A DNA stretch of 64,000 nt from contig CAWHBN010000004.1 in assembly GCA_963827705.1 (NCBI GenBank), forward strand, positions 14,787 to 78,786, written 5' to 3'. Positions 1 to 9,406 of this stretch are shown here, in pieces. How positions within the stretch are numbered: the stretch's first letter is position 1; the number at the start of each line of letters is the position of its first letter. Origin of the DNA: JACDAN01 sp963827705 (GTDB lineage Bacteria > Actinomycetota > Thermoleophilia > Gaiellales > Gaiellaceae). The notes beneath the pieces were generated by a model. It was not told where the DNA came from, ran no database searches, and was given only the letters and a program-made list of their open reading frames with translations. The position numbers were made by a program, and so were the translations under genes.

Positions 1-179
1 CGATTAAGCACCCGCAAATGTCTGTTAAGCGCCCTTTAACAGCTTCTCAACCGTCGCCTCGGCGGGAGCATAACCAAGTTTGGGCCGATGTTACAAAGTC
101 GTCCCGAAACTTGCCTGAGGCGGCAACGGAGAAGCGGCGACTCGGCTGGGACCCTGCGATCGGCAAGAATAGGCCGCCC

Positions 180-2189
180 GTGTCGCACGACACCGACAAG
201 CTGATCCGACAGCTCTCGCTCGTCGCCTTCCTGATGGCGGAAAGGCGCGCTCTCACCGCGCGCGACGTGAAGGGAAACGTCGAGGGCTACTCGGAAATGT
301 CGGACGAGGCGTTCGCGCGGCGGTTCTACTCGGACCGCGCGGAGCTGCTCGCTCTCGGCGTGCCGCTCGACTCGCAGCGGGACGAATTCACCGGCGAGGA
401 GCTGTACACGCTCCGCTCCGAGCGCTACTTCCTCGGTGAGCTCGAGCTCACCGACGACGAGCTGGCGGCGCTCCAGACGGCGTTCTTCCTGCTGGAGGGG
501 CGCTTCGCCTACGCGGAGCCTCTCAGGCTCGCGTTGCAGAACCTCGCGCTCGGACGGCCCGGCCTCGAGCGGCCCCCGAGCGGGGCAGCGGATCGAGTGC
601 AGATCCGTGAGGTCGACTATTCGCCGGAGACGCCAGGCCGGCTCGCCAAGCTCGAGGGCGCAATCTCGAAGCAGCGCACCGTCAAGTTCAACTACCACGC
701 CATCTCTCGGAACGAGGAGCACGAGCGGACGATCGACCCGTACGCCCTGCTGCTCGACGGCGGCCGCTGGTACGTGATCGGCCGCGACCACGACCGCGAC
801 GCGAACCGGACCTTCCGGGTCTCGCGGATCCGGGGCGAGATCCGGCTGGCGACGAGGCGGGAACGCGACTTCCGGCTGCCCGAGGACTTCGACGTCGAGG
901 CGCACCGCGGACGGGCCCATTGGCAGATCGGCGACCCGGCCGGCGAGGCGCGGGTAGAGGTCGGGGGCGACACGGCGTGGTGGGTCGAGCGCGTGTACGG
1001 CCGCGCGGGGCGGATCGAGGACGGCGTCTTCGTCACGCAGTACGCGAGCCTCGAGCCGCTCGTGCGCTGGATCCTGCGCCAGGACGGCAGGGCGGTCCCG
1101 GTCTCGCCGCCGGCGCTGCGTCGGGAGGTGAAAGCCGCGCTCGAACTGGCCCGAGAGCGCCACGAGGCAGAGCCGCCGTCGCTCGCGAAGGAGGCGAAGC
1201 AGAAGGAGCTGGAGCCGCTCGAGCGGCCCGGCTCCCCTGTCGCGCCCGAGCGCTTCGGCCTCCTGCAGGCGCTGCTCGCCTACCTGCTCGACCGCTGTGG
1301 CGAGAGCACGAGCACGGACATCCCGGCCGCAGAGCTGAGCGAGCGCTTCCGCATTGCGCCCGAGGCGCTCGAGGAGCACCTGTCGCTCCTGAACCTCGTG
1401 AACTTCGGCGGCGGGTGCTACGCGGTGTACGCCGAGCTGCGGGGTGACCGCGTCCACGTCGACAAGGAGCTGTTCGGCGACACGTTCCGCGCGCCGCCGA
1501 GGCTGACACCGCTCGAGGCACGCGCGATCCGGCTCGCGCTGGAATTCGTCGGGCCGATGATCGCCGCGGATGCCCACACCCCGCTCGACCGCGTCCGCAA
1601 GAAGCTCGAGGAGACGTTCGGGGCGTTCGAGCTTGCCCAGACACCGGAGCCCGACGTGCCTCGCGCCGAAGTGGATCTCGTGTCGACGTTCAGCGACGCG
1701 ATCGGCAAGCGGAAGCTCGTCGAGATCGAGCATCTCAAGGAGGGCGACAGGGACTCGACGACCCGGACGGTCGAGCCGTACCGCCTCGAGCGCAAGCTGC
1801 CGTACTGGTACGTCCACACGTGGGACCGGGACCGGGACGCCGAGCGCAGTTTCCGGCTCGACCGGATCCGCAGCGCCAGGAAGCAGCGCGAGCGCTTCGA
1901 GCCGCGGGAAGGCTTCGAGCCGAACGAGTTCGAGGGGACGCGGCCGGTGCGGATCTGGTACTCGCCCGAGGTGGCGCGCTGGGAAGTCGAGCGCGGCGCG
2001 ACTTCGCTCTCCGACGGCTCGGCCGTCCGGGAGACGACGGCGGGCGAGGAGTGGCTCGTCGGCGAGATCCTCTCGTTCCGCGGCGAGGCGGTCGTGCTCG
2101 AGCCGGATCTGAGGAAGCGCGTCGCGGCGCGGGCAAAGCAGCTCTTGAAGGAGCTGGGCGTCTCGCGGGTTGCAGCCGCCGCGCGCTAG
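180..2189 (+). CDS. Twin-WYL transcriptional regulator, PafB-PafC fusion type
   Basis: About 669 residues, read from the GTG at 180; an in-frame ATG at 18 would add 54 residues of non-conserved sequence. The protein repeats one module twice: a winged-helix-like N-terminus (residues 1-60) followed by a WYL domain with core RWYVIGRD, then a second helical segment (from about residue 360) and a second WYL domain with core YWYVHTWD. This matches the actinobacterial PafBC pair, which activates DNA-damage genes, fused in one chain. WYL domains sense ligands, probably nucleic acid. The tail-to-tail ABC operon overlaps its stop by 4 bp. No proteasome genes are visible, so PafBC function rests on domain order alone. 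Confidence 0.85.
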   Translation: MSHDTDKLIRQLSLVAFLMAERRALTARDVKGNVEGYSEMSDEAFARRFYSDRAELLALGVPLDSQRDEFTGEELYTLRSERYFLGELELTDDELAALQTAFFLLEGRFAYAEPLRLALQNLALGRPGLERPPSGAADRVQIREVDYSPETPGRLAKLEGAISKQRTVKFNYHAISRNEEHERTIDPYALLLDGGRWYVIGRDHDRDANRTFRVSRIRGEIRLATRRERDFRLPEDFDVEAHRGRAHWQIGDPAGEARVEVGGDTAWWVERVYGRAGRIEDGVFVTQYASLEPLVRWILRQDGRAVPVSPPALRREVKAALELARERHEAEPPSLAKEAKQKELEPLERPGSPVAPERFGLLQALLAYLLDRCGESTSTDIPAAELSERFRIAPEALEEHLSLLNLVNFGGGCYAVYAELRGDRVHVDKELFGDTFRAPPRLTPLEARAIRLALEFVGPMIAADAHTPLDRVRKKLEETFGAFELAQTPEPDVPRAEVDLVSTFSDAIGKRKLVEIEHLKEGDRDSTTRTVEPYRLERKLPYWYVHTWDRDRDAERSFRLDRIRSARKQRERFEPREGFEPNEFEGTRPVRIWYSPEVARWEVERGATSLSDGSAVRETTAGEEWLVGEILSFRGEAVVLEPDLRKRVAARAKQLLKELGVSRVAAAAR

Positions 2190-3091
2190 AGGACGAAGCC
2201 CTTGCGCCAGCGGCGCACGATGCGCCACTGGAGCCAGACGATCAGCGCTGTCAGCGCGAACATCAGGAGCGTCGCCGCGGCCGCGTAGCCGTAGCGAAGG
2301 AACTCGAAGGCGTTCCGGTAGACGAAGAGCGGCACGTAGGTCGTCGAGAACTCCGGCGGGCCGCCCTCCGTCACGACGAGCGCCGGGACGAACGTCCACT
2401 GCAGGCTGTAGATCGTGTCGCGCGCGAGCAGCAGGAGGAGGATCGGCGCCATCAGCGGCAGGGTGATCCGCCGGAAGACCCCCCACGCCGTCGCATCCTC
2501 GAGCGCCGCGAGCTCGTACAGCTCGGACGGCAGGCCCTGGCGGGTCACGAGCAGGATCACGAACCCCTCGCCGATCGTGAAGAGGCTCATGATGATGATG
2601 GCCGCCCGCGCGTCGTTCGGATGCGTCAGCCACTGCGGCGGCTGGACGCCCCAGGCCGTCGTCGTCGGGCTGTCCCCCTGCCAGCGCAGCAGCACGTTGA
2701 TCGGCCCGTAGATCGGGTTGAAGAGCCAGAGCCAGACGAGCCCGTACGCGATATCCGGGATCACGGTCGGGAGAGCGGCGGACGAGCGGTACGCACCCAC
2801 ACCCGTGAACCGGCGGTGCAGGAGCAAGGCGAGGCCGAGCGCGCCGGCGAGTCGGAGCGGCACGGCGATCGCCGCGAAGACCAGCGAGTTCTTCAGCGCG
2901 ATCCCGAAGATCTCGTCGTCCAGGAGCTCCCGGAAGTTGTCGAAGCCGTTGAGCTCCGGCGGCCGAATCAGGTCGTACTCCGTGAAGGCGAGACCGAAGG
3001 TGACGAGCGCCGGCGCAGCGACGAGCGCTGCGAGGCCGAAGACGTACGGCGTCAGCATGAGGACGATCTGTCGTCGCTCGCTCACTGCCAC
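2186..3091 (-). CDS. Sugar ABC transporter permease, MalF/UgpA-like
   Basis: Inner-membrane subunit of 301 residues with about six hydrophobic helices, the first at residues 10-35. The binding-protein-dependent permease loop (EAA motif) is seen around residue 200 as ELAALEDATAWGVFRRITLPLM, which docks on the ATPase. It is the last gene of the operon and its start overlaps the end of the ATPase gene by 10 bp, so it is translationally coupled. It would pair with the second permease at 4083-4919 to form the channel. The substrate cannot be read from sequence; a carbohydrate or glycerol-phosphate type ligand is the family expectation. Confidence 0.9.
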   Translation of the reverse strand: MAVSERRQIVLMLTPYVFGLAALVAAPALVTFGLAFTEYDLIRPPELNGFDNFRELLDDEIFGIALKNSLVFAAIAVPLRLAGALGLALLLHRRFTGVGAYRSSAALPTVIPDIAYGLVWLWLFNPIYGPINVLLRWQGDSPTTTAWGVQPPQWLTHPNDARAAIIIMSLFTIGEGFVILLVTRQGLPSELYELAALEDATAWGVFRRITLPLMAPILLLLLARDTIYSLQWTFVPALVVTEGGPPEFSTTYVPLFVYRNAFEFLRYGYAAAATLLMFALTALIVWLQWRIVRRWRKGFVL

Positions 3092-4086
3092 TCCCGCCGC
3101 TCGCCGGTCGCCTCGTCGAAGAGATGCGCGGCACCACGGTCGAAGGCGGCGCCCACTCCGGCCCCCTCTACCGGCCGGGAGTCCGCCGAGACCCGCGCGA
3201 CGAGGCCACGGTCGAGGTGGACGTAGGCATCGCTTCCCGCCACCTCGACGAGGTCGACCCGGGTCGGCACGCCGCTGGGCTCGAGCCTCACGTGCTCCGG
3301 TCGGACGCCGAGGACGGTCCCGTCCGGGATCTCGTAGAACCGGCCCGCCGCCGCGGGCTCGAGGAAGTTCATCGCCGGCGTGCCGAGGAACCCGGCGACG
3401 AACCGGTCCTGGGGCCGGGAGTAGACCTCGTCGGGGGTGCCGACCTGCCGGACCCGGCCCGCGTCGAGCACCGCGATGCGGTCTCCCAGGGTCAGGGCCT
3501 CGACCTGGTCGTGCGTGACGTGCACCATCGTCGAGCCGATCTCACGGTGGAGCCGTCGAAGCTCGGTCCGCATCTCCACACGAGTGCCCGCGTCGAGGTT
3601 CGACAGGGGCTCGTCGAGGAGGAATGCGTCGGGCCGGCGCACCAGAGCCCTTGCGAGCGCCACGCGCTGGCGCTCACCGCCGGAGAGCTCGTAGGGCCGC
3701 CGCTCGAGGAAGTCCACGACACGGACGAGCGCCGACGCCTCCGCGACCCGTTCGTTGACAACCTGCTTCGGCTCCTCGCGGACGACGAGCCCGAAGGCGA
3801 TGTTCTCGCGCACCGTCAGGTGCGGGAAGAGGGCGTAGCTCTGGAAGACCATCGAGACGTTGCGCGCGGCCGGCCTCACCTGCGTGACGTCACGCTCGCC
3901 GATCCTGATCGCGCCCTCGTCGACCGCCTCCAGGCCGGCGACGCACCGAAGCAGCGTGCTCTTCCCGCACCCCGACGGCCCGACCACGACCAGGAGCTCC
4001 CCGTCCCTCGCCTCGAGATCGACGCCGTCCAGCGCCGTCGTCTCGCCGAAGCGCTTCCGGACTCCCTCGAGCGCGATCCGGCTCAT
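3082..4086 (-). CDS. ABC transporter ATP-binding protein, MalK/UgpC-like
   Basis: 334 residues from the ATG at 4086. Walker A is GPSGCGKST, the signature motif is LSGGERQR and Walker B is AFLLDEPLSNLD followed by the switch histidine in VTHD. A C-terminal TOBE-like domain of about 100 residues follows, as in MalK and UgpC. It powers the two flanking permeases. Its start overlaps the stop of the upstream permease in an ATGA arrangement (4083-4086). The open frame continues upstream into the permease, but that extension has no homology and is discarded. Confidence 0.92.
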   Translation of the reverse strand: MSRIALEGVRKRFGETTALDGVDLEARDGELLVVVGPSGCGKSTLLRCVAGLEAVDEGAIRIGERDVTQVRPAARNVSMVFQSYALFPHLTVRENIAFGLVVREEPKQVVNERVAEASALVRVVDFLERRPYELSGGERQRVALARALVRRPDAFLLDEPLSNLDAGTRVEMRTELRRLHREIGSTMVHVTHDQVEALTLGDRIAVLDAGRVRQVGTPDEVYSRPQDRFVAGFLGTPAMNFLEPAAAGRFYEIPDGTVLGVRPEHVRLEPSGVPTRVDLVEVAGSDAYVHLDRGLVARVSADSRPVEGAGVGAAFDRGAAHLFDEATGERREWQ

Positions 4087-4919
4087 CGTCCGAGCCACCC
4101 GGCCCCGCGGTCTTCGTGGAGGAAGTACCGCTGTGCGATCACGAAGGCGAGGACGACCGGCGCGGTCGCGACGACGGCGCCGGCGAGAAGCATCGGATAG
4201 TTCGTCCGGTCGAGGGTCTCCAGCGACCTGAGGCCGAGCGGCAGCGTGTACAGGTCGGGGTCGAAGAGGTAGACCAGCGGCTCGAGGAAGTTCCCCCAGG
4301 ACGCGATGAACGCCAGGAACGCGACCGCGATCGTCACCGGCCGGACGAGCGGCATCCCGACACGCCGCCACATCGCGAACGGCTGCATCCCCTCGAGGCG
4401 GGCAGCCTCGAGCAGCTCCGACGGCAACCTCCTGAAGCTCCAGTAGAACAACAGGACGTAGAACGGCGAGAGCCCGATCAGCGCGGGCGCGACGAGCGGG
4501 GCCCAGGTATCGATCAGGCCGAGCCAGCGGAAGATCGTGAACCGGGGGACGAGCAGCGCAGTCACCGGGATCATCAGCGCGGCGAAGGACAGCCCGATCA
4601 GGATCGCGCGCGCACGGCCCGCGAGCAGCAGCAGCGCGAATCCCGCTAGCGAGGCCACGAGTACCGCCAGCGGGACCGTGAGCGCGGCCACGATCAGCGA
4701 GTTGACCGTGTACCGCGCCAGGTCGACGAGGTCGAACGCTTCGTCGTAGCTCACCGTCGAGACGGGACGCGGGATCAGCTCGGGAGCGCGCGGCGGCGGC
4801 TCCCCCGGCTCGCGCAGCGACCCGCTGACCATGAACCACAGCGGAAGCAGAAAGGCGACGGCTACCGCAATCGCGGCCGGCTGTCGCCAGCCTCCCCACT
4901 TGCGCTCGCCGGCCCTCAC
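4083..4919 (-). CDS. Sugar ABC transporter permease, MalG/UgpE-like
   Basis: 278 residues with about six membrane helices. The cytoplasmic EAA loop is visible near residue 180 as ELLEAARLEGMQPFAMWRRV. It starts 18 bp downstream of the solute-binding lipoprotein stop and overlaps the ATPase gene by 4 bp. With the MalF-like permease it would form the heterodimeric channel. The order binding protein, MalG-type, ATPase, MalF-type is less common than having the two permeases adjacent. Confidence 0.9.
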   Translation of the reverse strand: MRAGERKWGGWRQPAAIAVAVAFLLPLWFMVSGSLREPGEPPPRAPELIPRPVSTVSYDEAFDLVDLARYTVNSLIVAALTVPLAVLVASLAGFALLLLAGRARAILIGLSFAALMIPVTALLVPRFTIFRWLGLIDTWAPLVAPALIGLSPFYVLLFYWSFRRLPSELLEAARLEGMQPFAMWRRVGMPLVRPVTIAVAFLAFIASWGNFLEPLVYLFDPDLYTLPLGLRSLETLDRTNYPMLLAGAVVATAPVVLAFVIAQRYFLHEDRGAGWLGR

Positions 4920-4937
4920 GTGCCGCCGAGTGTAGAG

Positions 4938-6302
4938 CTAGCGCTCGGCGCTCTCGGCGCTCTCGCCGCGCTCGAAGAGCGGGCGGGTCTTCAGGTCGAT
5001 CTCGGTGACCACCTTGTCGACGGGCTGTCCGAGGTACATCCCGTTCTCCAGGAGCCCGTTCGTGACGTCCTCGATCTCCGGCCACGTGGAGACGGTCGGC
5101 ACGTGCTTGATCGTCTCGACCGCGTCAAGGAAGGCCTGCGAGTTCTTCGGCTTCTGCGTCGGATCGAGGAAGGCTTCCGACTCGGCGACCGACTTGAGCG
5201 ACGGCACCGTCCGTCCCGTCTTCGCGATGACCTCGGCGCCCTCCGGGCCGAGCGCGTACTCGACGAAGCGCCACGCCACGTCCTTCGACTCCGACCCCTC
5301 GGTCATGCAGTACGCGTCCGAGTGGAGGATGTTCGCCGGCTCCTGGAAGTACGGAAGCGATGCGACGTCCCAGTCGAACTTCGCCGCCTCCCGAAGGCTC
5401 GGGACGGCCCGGCGCGAGTCGAGGAGCATCGCGAGCCGGCCGTTCACGAAGCGGCTCTCGTCGTCCTCCGCTTCGACCTCCTGGTCGGACGGAACGACGC
5501 CGTGGAGTGTCCGGAGCTGGAAGAACGACTCGATCGCCTGCTTCGCCTCGGGGGTGTCGAGCGTGAAGCGCGTCGGATTGTCGGTGTCGTCGACGATCTC
5601 CGAGCCGTTCGACCAGACGAACGGCGCGACGCGGATGATCTCCGGCTCGACGCCGAGCCCATAGATCTCGGCCTGCGCCGTGTTCGCCTGCGGCAGGTCG
5701 GGATCGGCGCCGCGCACGGGCTGCCCGTTCTTGTCCCGGGTCATCTGCTGAGCACGGAAGACGAGCTCGTTCCACCGCATTCCGTCCTTCGGAGGCGGCA
5801 CCCCGAAGCGTTTGAAGAGGTCGCGGTTGTAGTAGACGATCAGGCTCGAGATGTTCTGCGGGAGGCAGGTCTGCTCGCCCCCCCACTTGAAGGCATCGAG
5901 CGCCTCCGGATAGAAGTCGTCCTCCTCGAAGACATCGGAATCCTCGAGGTAGGACGCCATCGGCTCGAGCGCGTCGCGGGCGGCGAACTGGCCGTAGAAC
6001 CGGTAGTTCATGAGGAAGAGATCCGGCGGCGAGCCTCCGGCGATCGACGTCGAGAGCCGCGCGATCAGATCCTCGCGGTCGCTCGCCTCGACCAGCTGCA
6101 CCTCGATGTCCGGCTCCTCCTCGTTGAAGGACTTGATGAGCGTCCGGTAGGCGTTGATCTCGGCGGGGTCACCGAAGATCATGAAGCGGATCGATCCCGA
6201 GGCCTCGCTCCCGGAATCGCCACCGCAGGCGGAAGCGAGAGCAAGGGCCAGCGCCGCCATGGCCGCGACAGCGACGATTCGGAAACGAGACACGCGCAGC
6301 AT
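4938..6302 (-). CDS. Extracellular solute-binding lipoprotein of sugar ABC transporter
   Basis: 454 residues from the ATG at 6302. The N-terminus is a lipoprotein signal peptide: basic MLRVSRFR, a hydrophobic run, then lipobox LASAC with the lipidated cysteine near residue 25, so the mature protein is anchored outside the membrane. The rest resembles family 1 extracellular solute-binding proteins (SBP_bac_1), with an early FMIFGDPAEI strand and the motif FNEEEPDIEVQLVEA. It is first in the operon and would deliver ligand to the two permeases. The 118 bp upstream hold three operator-like sites. Confidence 0.9.
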   Translation of the reverse strand: MLRVSRFRIVAVAAMAALALALASACGGDSGSEASGSIRFMIFGDPAEINAYRTLIKSFNEEEPDIEVQLVEASDREDLIARLSTSIAGGSPPDLFLMNYRFYGQFAARDALEPMASYLEDSDVFEEDDFYPEALDAFKWGGEQTCLPQNISSLIVYYNRDLFKRFGVPPPKDGMRWNELVFRAQQMTRDKNGQPVRGADPDLPQANTAQAEIYGLGVEPEIIRVAPFVWSNGSEIVDDTDNPTRFTLDTPEAKQAIESFFQLRTLHGVVPSDQEVEAEDDESRFVNGRLAMLLDSRRAVPSLREAAKFDWDVASLPYFQEPANILHSDAYCMTEGSESKDVAWRFVEYALGPEGAEVIAKTGRTVPSLKSVAESEAFLDPTQKPKNSQAFLDAVETIKHVPTVSTWPEIEDVTNGLLENGMYLGQPVDKVVTEIDLKTRPLFERGESAESAER

Positions 6303-6330
6303 TGAGACGCATTCGCGCCGCCGCGTCAAG

Positions 6331-6350
6331 GACCAATTTTCGGCTTGGTC
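6331..6350. promoter_or_regulatory. Inverted repeat GACCAA-N8-TTGGTC upstream of ABC operon
   Basis: Perfect 6-bp arms spaced by 8 bp, 29 to 48 bp upstream of the binding-lipoprotein start. The central TTTT is unusually A/T rich for this genome. Position and symmetry suit a repressor operator for the transporter operon. No regulator gene for it is evident in the window. Confidence 0.4.
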
Positions 6351-6373
6351 ATGCGGTTTTTCGCGACCGCGGC

Positions 6374-6405
6374 GTGATATCACCCCTCGCCGGCGGCGTT
6401 ATCAC
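6374..6405. promoter_or_regulatory. GTGATATCAC palindrome plus GTGATAAC half-site
   Basis: A perfect 10-bp palindrome GTGATATCAC (6374-6383) lies 22 bp, about two helical turns, from a related GTGATAAC on the minus strand (6398-6405). Both sit between the histidine kinase stop and the ABC operon start. The same 10-mer occurs at 42979-42988 in front of a secreted-protein gene. This suggests a shared DNA-binding regulator. Confidence 0.45.
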
Positions 6406-6420
6406 TCCGCTCACGTCGCG

Positions 6421-8214
6421 TCAGAGCGGCAGTGAGAGCCTGAAGGTCGCGCCGCGGCCGGGCGCGGAGCGAACCTCGAGGGCCCCGCCGTGCGCTTCGG
6501 CGATCGAGCGCGCGATGAACAGGCCCAGGCCGGTTCCGGGCTTCGCGTGCTCAGCCACATTGGCCCGGCCGAACTTCTCGAAGATCAGCCTCTGATGCTC
6601 AGGGGAGATTCCGGGGCCACGGTCGCGGACCTCGATCACGACGCGGCTGTCCGACTGCTCGGCTTCCACACTGACCCGGTCACCGGGCGGCGAGTACTTG
6701 ACGGCGTTGTCGATCAGGTTCACGAGCACCTGCCGGAGGCGATCGCGGTCGCCCCGGACAGCAGGCAGCGGTTCCCGGACGACGGCTTCGACCGTCACCT
6801 CGTCCTGTCCGTGATCCGCCGCCGCCGCCGAGTCCCGCACGAGTCGCGCCAGGTCGACGTCCTCGAAGGAGTAGCTGAAGGTGCCGGACTCGATCCTCGA
6901 CGTATCGAGGACGTCGCCGATCAGCTCCGCCAGTCGCGAGGTTTCGTGCGAGATCAGCGCGAGGAACGACTCGCGCTGCTCGGGTGACAGCTCGCGCCAC
7001 CGCTGCTCGAGCGTTCGCGCGGAGCCGATGACCGACGCCATCGGGCTTCTCAGCTCGTGCGAGACGAGCGACACGAAATCGGCGCGGAGGGCGGAGAGCC
7101 TGCGAAGCTCCTCGACCGTCGTCCGCTCGGCCTCGTAGGCGCGGATGTTCTGGATCGCGCTGCCGACGAGACGCCCGAGCAGGCCGAGGAGCTCGATCTC
7201 GCCGTCGCGGAATGCACCGGGCTCTCGACGGACGACGGAGATCGCCCCGATCGTCGCAGCGCCGGACAGAATGGGCGCAACGACGCGCGAACGGAGCCCG
7301 AGGGCGAGGAAGTCGGCTTCCTCGGCGTATGCGGGCTCCGACATGTCGTCGCGGTAGATCGTCCGTCCGCCGTCGACGACGTCCTCGACCACCGAGCCCT
7401 CGACGGAGGCAACCGTTCCGGGCGGAAAGACGCTGTCGGCAGCCTCGCCGGCCGCTGCGAACACGCGCAGGTTTCCGTCCTCGAGCAGGACGATGGCGGT
7501 CCGCTCGAACGCGATCAGTCCGCGCAGCTCCCTGATGAACGCCGCGAACGCCTGACTCTGGTCGAGGGAGGACCCGAGCGCCCGCGCGGCCCGGTTGGTC
7601 GCGTCGAGGATGTCCGCGCGGCGACCGAGCTCGTCGCGCAGCGTCTCAGCCTCGGCCACTCTGGCCCGCGCCCCTCGTCGCTCGTCGCGCAGCCGCTCCA
7701 CCAGCGAGCCGACGACCAGGCCCAGGATCAGCTGCACGCCGACCGGCAGAATGATCCGGTCGACGTCGAACTCCTGCGGCGGGAAGCGGTCCTCCCTCCA
7801 CCATTCGGTGAATGCGAGCAGGCAGGCCGAGACGGCGGACATCGCGAAGGCGCCGACCATCCCGTAGCGGAGCGCGGCCTCGATCAGCGGGATGAAGACC
7901 AGCTGCCGAATCGGCGTCCCCGGCTCGAACGAGTAGACGAGGACGTAGCCGTAGACGACGACTGTGTCGAGGACGAGCGCGCCGAAGCCGATCCGGCGCC
8001 ACGCCCTTCTGGACGGCACGCGGTACGCAAGCCAGAGCAGGACGCCGGCGGCGACGGCGAGGAGCGCCGTGAGGGCCCACGCCCACCGCTCGTACCCGGG
8101 CGGGTAGTCGTCCTTGAGCAGCCCGACCTCCAGGACCGCGAACGGCACGGCAAGAAGCCGCACCCATGCCATCCAGACCTCGGTCTGAGACCGTCGGTTC
8201 GCGTCCGGGCTCAC
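6421..8214 (-). CDS. Membrane sensor histidine kinase with GAF domain
   Basis: About 597 residues from GTG 8214, which lies 4 bp after the queG stop; ATG 8172 is an alternative start. Roughly five membrane helices (residues 15-170) are followed by a short coiled linker, a GAF domain (about 200-350), a HisKA domain with H-box SLVSHELRSP and an ATPase domain with N-box NLIDNAVKYSP and G-boxes DRGPGIS and GTGLGL. All catalytic motifs are intact, so it should autophosphorylate on the H-box histidine. No response regulator lies nearby, so it is an orphan kinase. The signal is unknown. Confidence 0.88.
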   Translation of the reverse strand: MSPDANRRSQTEVWMAWVRLLAVPFAVLEVGLLKDDYPPGYERWAWALTALLAVAAGVLLWLAYRVPSRRAWRRIGFGALVLDTVVVYGYVLVYSFEPGTPIRQLVFIPLIEAALRYGMVGAFAMSAVSACLLAFTEWWREDRFPPQEFDVDRIILPVGVQLILGLVVGSLVERLRDERRGARARVAEAETLRDELGRRADILDATNRAARALGSSLDQSQAFAAFIRELRGLIAFERTAIVLLEDGNLRVFAAAGEAADSVFPPGTVASVEGSVVEDVVDGGRTIYRDDMSEPAYAEEADFLALGLRSRVVAPILSGAATIGAISVVRREPGAFRDGEIELLGLLGRLVGSAIQNIRAYEAERTTVEELRRLSALRADFVSLVSHELRSPMASVIGSARTLEQRWRELSPEQRESFLALISHETSRLAELIGDVLDTSRIESGTFSYSFEDVDLARLVRDSAAAADHGQDEVTVEAVVREPLPAVRGDRDRLRQVLVNLIDNAVKYSPPGDRVSVEAEQSDSRVVIEVRDRGPGISPEHQRLIFEKFGRANVAEHAKPGTGLGLFIARSIAEAHGGALEVRSAPGRGATFRLSLPL

Positions 8215-8218
8215 GGGG

Positions 8219-9223
<1,005 letters not shown>

Positions 9224-9236
9224 GAGGCAGATTGTG

Positions 9237-9387
9237 CCTCGCGCTTCTGGGCGGCGGCAGCTGTGCCGGGCGGAGCCCGGCTCCGCCACCGCCTGACGCT
9301 GCTGGCTGCACAGGCCTCTCCGGGTCTGTGCTGGAAGCACTATCCCCTCCGGGCCTGCACACCCACCAGCGCCCCAGCAACGCGAGG
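9237..9387 (+). repeat. Two-hairpin intergenic repeat, copy A
   Basis: About 150 bp filling the gap between queG and the next gene. Outer arms pair (9237-9251 with 9373-9387, CCTCGCG against CGCGAGG). Inside are hairpin 1, GGCGGAGCCCGGCTCCGCC (9269-9287), and hairpin 2 (about 9313-9358), whose tip is GTGCTGGAAGCAC followed by TATCCCC. Copies B and C share the same order: hairpin 1, a TGACG-CTGGCTGC-like spacer, hairpin 2 and a closing CAGCGCC. It could be a mobile palindromic element or a structured RNA. Confidence 0.7.
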
Positions 9388-9406
9388 TTCCCTAGAGTCG
9401 CGCGCG

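Noticed and set aside
36..3137. A 1033-codon open frame on the minus strand across the WYL regulator and ABC permease.
   Set aside because: It overlaps two well-supported genes, has arginine- and proline-rich composition without motifs, and is the mirror of biased codon use in a GC-rich genome.
9237..9340. An upstream extension of queG running through intergenic repeat A.
   Set aside because: The extension is repeat sequence with no QueG homology; conserved sequence begins right after ATG 9223.
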